Origin: Micromonospora sp. C95
GTDB taxonomy: Bacteria > Actinomycetota > Actinomycetes > Mycobacteriales > Micromonosporaceae
Length of the DNA: 62,056 bases
Assembly (NCBI RefSeq): GCF_018070465.1
Contig: NZ_JAGPXT010000032.1
Location: forward strand, 1-62,056
Direction: 5' to 3'
Part shown: piece by piece, positions 59,707 through 62,056 of the stretch
Position numbering within the stretch: the stretch's first letter is position 1
Layout: each line of letters opens with the position of its first letter
The notes under the pieces: model-generated
What the model was told of the DNA's origin: nothing
The model's input: only the letters and a program-made list of their open reading frames with translations
Database searches by the model: none
Translations under genes and position numbers: made by a program

Positions 59707-60552
59707 GTGCGCTCGTTTACTCATGTAGCCGCTGTTCCCAGCAACGCGACGGCGAGCGTTGGGCCGGCCCGGTTTGGGGTGCGCTGGGTCGATGTCGGGC
59801 CGCCGGTGCGTGCCGAGATCATCGTGATGCTCTTTCAGCGCGACGAGAGTTTCGCCCATGAGGTCATCCTCGGTGAGACCTTCCCGGTGGGCGAGGAGAC
59901 CTGGCGTTTCGCGGATCTCGACATGTCCAGCGCGGACGACTGGAAGGTCACCGTCCGCCGGGTGGACGAGAATGAGGTGATGGAGCCGCCGACCGGGCGG
60001 CTGTGGAAGCGGGCTCGGCTGCGGCCGTACGGCCAGTTGGACGAGACCCAGCTCCAGTCGCTGGAGGCTGCGCTCGGCGTTCGACTTCCAGTGAGTTACC
60101 GGCACTGGCTCGGCCGGACAAACGGTGCCGAGCCCGAGACTGAACACCACGTTCCGGGTAAACCGTTCTCTCTGTTGCCGGAGCGCCCGCTGTTCGGCGT
60201 GCATCCCGATCATCCATCGATCGACCTGGTGCATGCTCAGCGCGTGCACCGGGATCCTTGGCTGTCGCCGGACTGGTTGGTGATCGCCAATCCGTCCGGC
60301 GGGCTGCTCGTGGTCTCGGTCGGGAAGGCAGGAGACGAGATGGTCTACTTCGTGCACGAGATGGACCTCGTCGGCGCATCCGGGCCGGCAGCCTCATCCG
60401 CTCGGGAACGGAAGCTCCGCGCGGTCGCCTGGTCGATGTGGGAGTTGATTGGCCGGTTGACCCCGGTAGAACTGGACGACCTACCGCCAGTCCAGATGAT
60501 GCCGCCGGGCAGCTTCACCGACCCGCGCGACTACGAGGACGGGCCGAAGTAG
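59707..60552 (+). CDS. SUKH-1 (SMI1/KNR4)-type immunity protein, copy 2
   Basis: A 281-residue tandem paralogue of the previous gene (ARFGVRWVDVGPPVRAEIIV; LQSLEAALGVRLPVSYRHWL; GLLVVSVGKAG; VYFVHEMDLVG). The first 150 residues are nearly the same as in copy 1, while the SUKH part differs more. Two immunity genes after two calpain units suggests that toxin and immunity were duplicated in parallel. GAGGAGAGAG lies upstream of the GTG. Copy spacing is 894 bp. Confidence 0.87.
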   Translation: MRSFTHVAAVPSNATASVGPARFGVRWVDVGPPVRAEIIVMLFQRDESFAHEVILGETFPVGEETWRFADLDMSSADDWKVTVRRVDENEVMEPPTGRLWKRARLRPYGQLDETQLQSLEAALGVRLPVSYRHWLGRTNGAEPETEHHVPGKPFSLLPERPLFGVHPDHPSIDLVHAQRVHRDPWLSPDWLVIANPSGGLLVVSVGKAGDEMVYFVHEMDLVGASGPAASSARERKLRAVAWSMWELIGRLTPVELDDLPPVQMMPPGSFTDPRDYEDGPK

Positions 60553-60569
60553 CCGCAGCGTGAGGCGCT

Positions 60570-61112
60570 TCAGCCGAGCCGCGCAAGCATCCCGGCGTAC
60601 GCATCGCGGACGGCGGTGAGGCGGTCCCGCCGGAACCGGCCGGGCTCGCGCTGGTGCAGCTGCCGGCCACGGTCGCTGGTGAAGGCGCTCGCCGGGACGA
60701 CGGCCCCGTCCGGCGGGATGAACTTGCCGACCTCGTCGAGGGCGGCCACGGCCCGGGCCAGCACGGCTCGGGCCCGCTGAGCGGCCTCGCCGGCCCCGGG
60801 GTCGGCCGGCACCTGTCCGGCGTACGCGTCCGAGACCAGCAACCATTCCCCTGGGTCGAGCAACTGCGAGGGCTCGTCTCCGCCGTAGTGGAATCCGCCG
60901 CCCGCCGGCGGCGTCACAGGTGGCAGCCGGAAGAGGAACTCCCGTTCCTGACCGCACCCGGCGCAGGCGCCCGTGTACCGGCTGGCCAGGTCACCGTCGT
61001 CGAGCGCCACCACCGCGCTGTTCCGAGGGAAACGTGTCTCGCCGCAGGTGCACGGGTGTAGATCCATGTAGAGGTGCGCCTCCGCGTTGGTGCGGCTCAG
61101 CAGGGGGTCCAT
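60570..61112 (-). CDS. Small zinc-ribbon-like hypothetical protein
   Basis: A 180-residue soluble protein. Two CxC/CxxC knuckles (HPCTCGETRF and GACAGCGQERE) separated by about 30 residues suggest a zinc ribbon in the N-terminal half; the C-terminal half is helical (AAQRARAVLARAVAALDEVGKF). The ATG at 61112 gives MDPLLSRTNAEAHLYMDLHP; the frame reaches 61169 without a better start. I do not know the family. It is convergent with the SUKH gene, 17 bp apart, and may be another immunity-type protein of the cluster. Confidence 0.72.
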   Translation of the reverse strand: MDPLLSRTNAEAHLYMDLHPCTCGETRFPRNSAVVALDDGDLASRYTGACAGCGQEREFLFRLPPVTPPAGGGFHYGGDEPSQLLDPGEWLLVSDAYAGQVPADPGAGEAAQRARAVLARAVAALDEVGKFIPPDGAVVPASAFTSDRGRQLHQREPGRFRRDRLTAVRDAYAGMLARLG

Positions 61113-61180
61113 GCGATCCACCGTACCGATCGGACGCTTCCGCCGATGTCCCGGTGCAGGCGCTGGCATACTCGCCGACC

Positions 61181-61432
61181 ATGGTGTTGTCGCGTGGCTG
61201 GGCGGTGTTTCTCGCCGGGGTCGGGATCTGGACCTGGGTGATCTGGCCGAGGTTTGCGGTGGCCATCTGGAACGACCCGAGGTCGTGGTCGAGTGGGGTT
61301 GTCGGCACCTGGCCGGCGACTACCTTCCTGTGGATACACGCACTGCTCATTGCGGCGTCGTTGGCCATCGGCACGGCCGTGGGTCTGCTGGGCGTCCGTG
61401 GGTGGCGTGCGTTCCGACGGGGTACGCCTTGA
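61181..61432 (+). CDS. SCO4848-family small membrane protein
   Basis: An 83-residue protein with two transmembrane helices (WAVFLAGVGIWTWVIWPRFA and FLWIHALLIAASLAIGTAVGLLGVRGW). The LSRGWAVFLAGVGIWTWVIW start and the GTWPATTFLWIH and GVRGWRAFR elements match the actinobacterial SCO4848 family of unknown function. It is the last protein gene before the rRNA operon leader. Confidence 0.85.
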   Translation: MVLSRGWAVFLAGVGIWTWVIWPRFAVAIWNDPRSWSSGVVGTWPATTFLWIHALLIAASLAIGTAVGLLGVRGWRAFRRGTP

Positions 61433-61501
61433 GGCACCGCCCGGGCAGCCGCATTAGGTTCGGGTCTGCAGCGAGTGTGACGGGGACCGCGCCCAGCCGA
61501 T

Positions 61502-61531
61502 TTGACGATCAATCCGCCGGGCGCGTAACTT
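61502..61531 (+). promoter_or_regulatory. Upstream rrn promoter candidate
   Basis: TTGACG at 61502-61507 and TAACTT at 61526-61531, with an 18-bp spacer, match the housekeeping sigma consensus. Confidence 0.6.
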
Positions 61532-61841
61532 TCTCTCTGCCAGCGCGGAAGGGGCAAACAGGGCGAAAGTCCTGAGAGCCAGGTTCCGGCAGGCACTGGG
61601 TTCGCGGAGGATTCCTCCTCTGTGGACCCGGCCGGGTGGGGCTCGACCGAGCCGCCGAGGGGCGGATTTGGTGGGGCGGAACCGACCGGGTAAGGTTTAC
61701 GACCGGCAGGGAACCGGACGAGCCTGCGGGCAACCGCAGCGGCCGGCCTGCCAAATCCGATGACCGAGTCAAGCGGGCGACCGCTGTCCTCGATCGTGGG
61801 TGCCGAACCGTATGAAGCGTGACGGACCGGGACAAGCCGGT

Positions 61842-61870
61842 TTGACTCGCCGCAGAGGGTGAGGTAACGT
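61842..61870 (+). promoter_or_regulatory. Proximal rrn promoter candidate
   Basis: TTGACT at 61842-61847 and TAACGT at 61865-61870 are separated by exactly 17 bp. It is the strongest promoter-like element in the leader. Confidence 0.7.
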
Positions 61871-61952
61871 AGTAAAAGTGCCCGGCGCGGTTGTGTTGGG
61901 TGTGGTGCCCCGGATGGTGGCCCTTGTGAGGGGTTGTCTGATGGTGTGTGGT

Positions 61953-61972
61953 TGTTCTTTGAGAACTCAACA
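61953..61972 (+). promoter_or_regulatory. boxA-like antitermination element of rrn leader
   Basis: TGTTCTTTGAGAACTCAACA matches the conserved leader element found before 16S genes in actinobacteria, where it acts in transcription antitermination and processing. TTCT/AGAA arms around TTG also allow a short hairpin. Confidence 0.75.
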
Positions 61973-62056
61973 GGGTGCTTGATAAGCCAGTGCCAAATTT
62001 GTTTTTTCCCGGGCTGGCCAGTTTTTCTGGTTGGTTTGGATTCCTTTGGCAACATT

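Larger units (their letters stand above)
61433..62056 (+). promoter_or_regulatory. rRNA operon promoter and leader region
   Basis: This 624-bp stretch contains no protein gene. It falls in GC content towards its end, has at least two sigma-70-type promoters (61502-61531 and 61842-61870), an antitermination-like box near 61953 and U/T-rich sequence (GTTTTTTCCC, GTTTTTCTGG) of a pre-16S leader. The final bases, GGCAACATT, are as expected just before the processed 5' end of 16S rRNA, which would begin outside the window. Confidence 0.85.

Noticed and set aside
1..62056. tRNA genes, insertion sequences, integrases or attachment sites
   Set aside because: I saw no cloverleaf-like CCA-ending sequence, transposase or recombinase motifs or flanking direct repeats, despite the cassette-like nature of the toxin region. 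A tRNA or IS search program could still find something missed by eye.

Overview
The window is high-GC actinobacterial DNA with strong G/C preference at third codon positions, many GTG starts, leaderless-type promoters and an actinobacterial rRNA-operon leader at its right end. The gene content (ECF42 sigma factor with a DGPF partner, SCO4848-family membrane protein, ESX-type secretion genes of non-mycobacterial style) suggests a Micromonosporaceae-like chromosome (Micromonospora or a relative). The genus is an inference.

Region 1 (1-16.5 kb) is ordinary accessory metabolism and regulation: the end of a flavoprotein gene divergent from an ArsR repressor, a cysteine-free L36 ribosomal protein, DUF817 and LtrA membrane proteins, a DGPF/ECF42 pair, a lipoprotein, an SDR/TetR divergon with three copies of one operator, a response regulator fused to a thioredoxin-reductase-like flavoprotein followed by a cyclic-nucleotide-domain histidine kinase, a persulfide dioxygenase-rhodanese preceded by a perfect CsoR/CstR-type palindrome, and a secreted nuclease fused to a 5'-nucleotidase.

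Region 2 (16.5-38.8 kb) is an apparently complete ESX/type VII secretion locus: EccE, an EccA-like AAA ATPase carrying a beta-helix instead of TPRs, two mycosins, an intact three-ATPase EccC, EccD, EccB, WXG100 proteins, a proline-rich WXG-type protein and a YbaB-family protein. Toxin/immunity genes are scattered inside it: a stand-alone YwqJ-type deaminase with a SUKH-3 protein and an SseB-like protein, and two tandem YrhB-SUKH-3 immunity genes.

Region 3 (38.8-60.6 kb) is dominated by one uninterrupted 19.9-kb reading frame (6,636 codons). It starts with a CpnT-like WXG/membrane N-terminus and then carries many toxin-like modules: a YwqJ deaminase, four papain-fold (Tox-PL) domains, a RelA/SpoT-like domain, two large FAD/NAD(P)-Rossmann domains and two calpain-like peptidases. 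Six apparently genuine genes are nested inside this frame: four small sense genes in another frame, each directly behind a toxin module, and two antisense TIGR02996/leucine-rich-repeat genes convergent with the flavoprotein modules. All six have their wobble base in the register of the first codon position of the giant frame, which removes stop codons from the giant frame. A 4.3-kb block (Tox-PL, immunity gene, flavoprotein, antisense LRR) is tandemly duplicated with exact codon-register spacing. Two paired SUKH-type immunity genes follow the two calpain modules.

The right end (60.6-62.06 kb) has a cysteine-rich small protein, a SCO4848-family membrane protein and the promoters and leader of an rRNA operon, whose 16S gene would begin just outside the window.

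Together, regions 2 and 3 look like a secretion machine, its giant modular effector and a store of immunity genes. The most unusual feature is the nesting of immunity genes inside the open effector frame.
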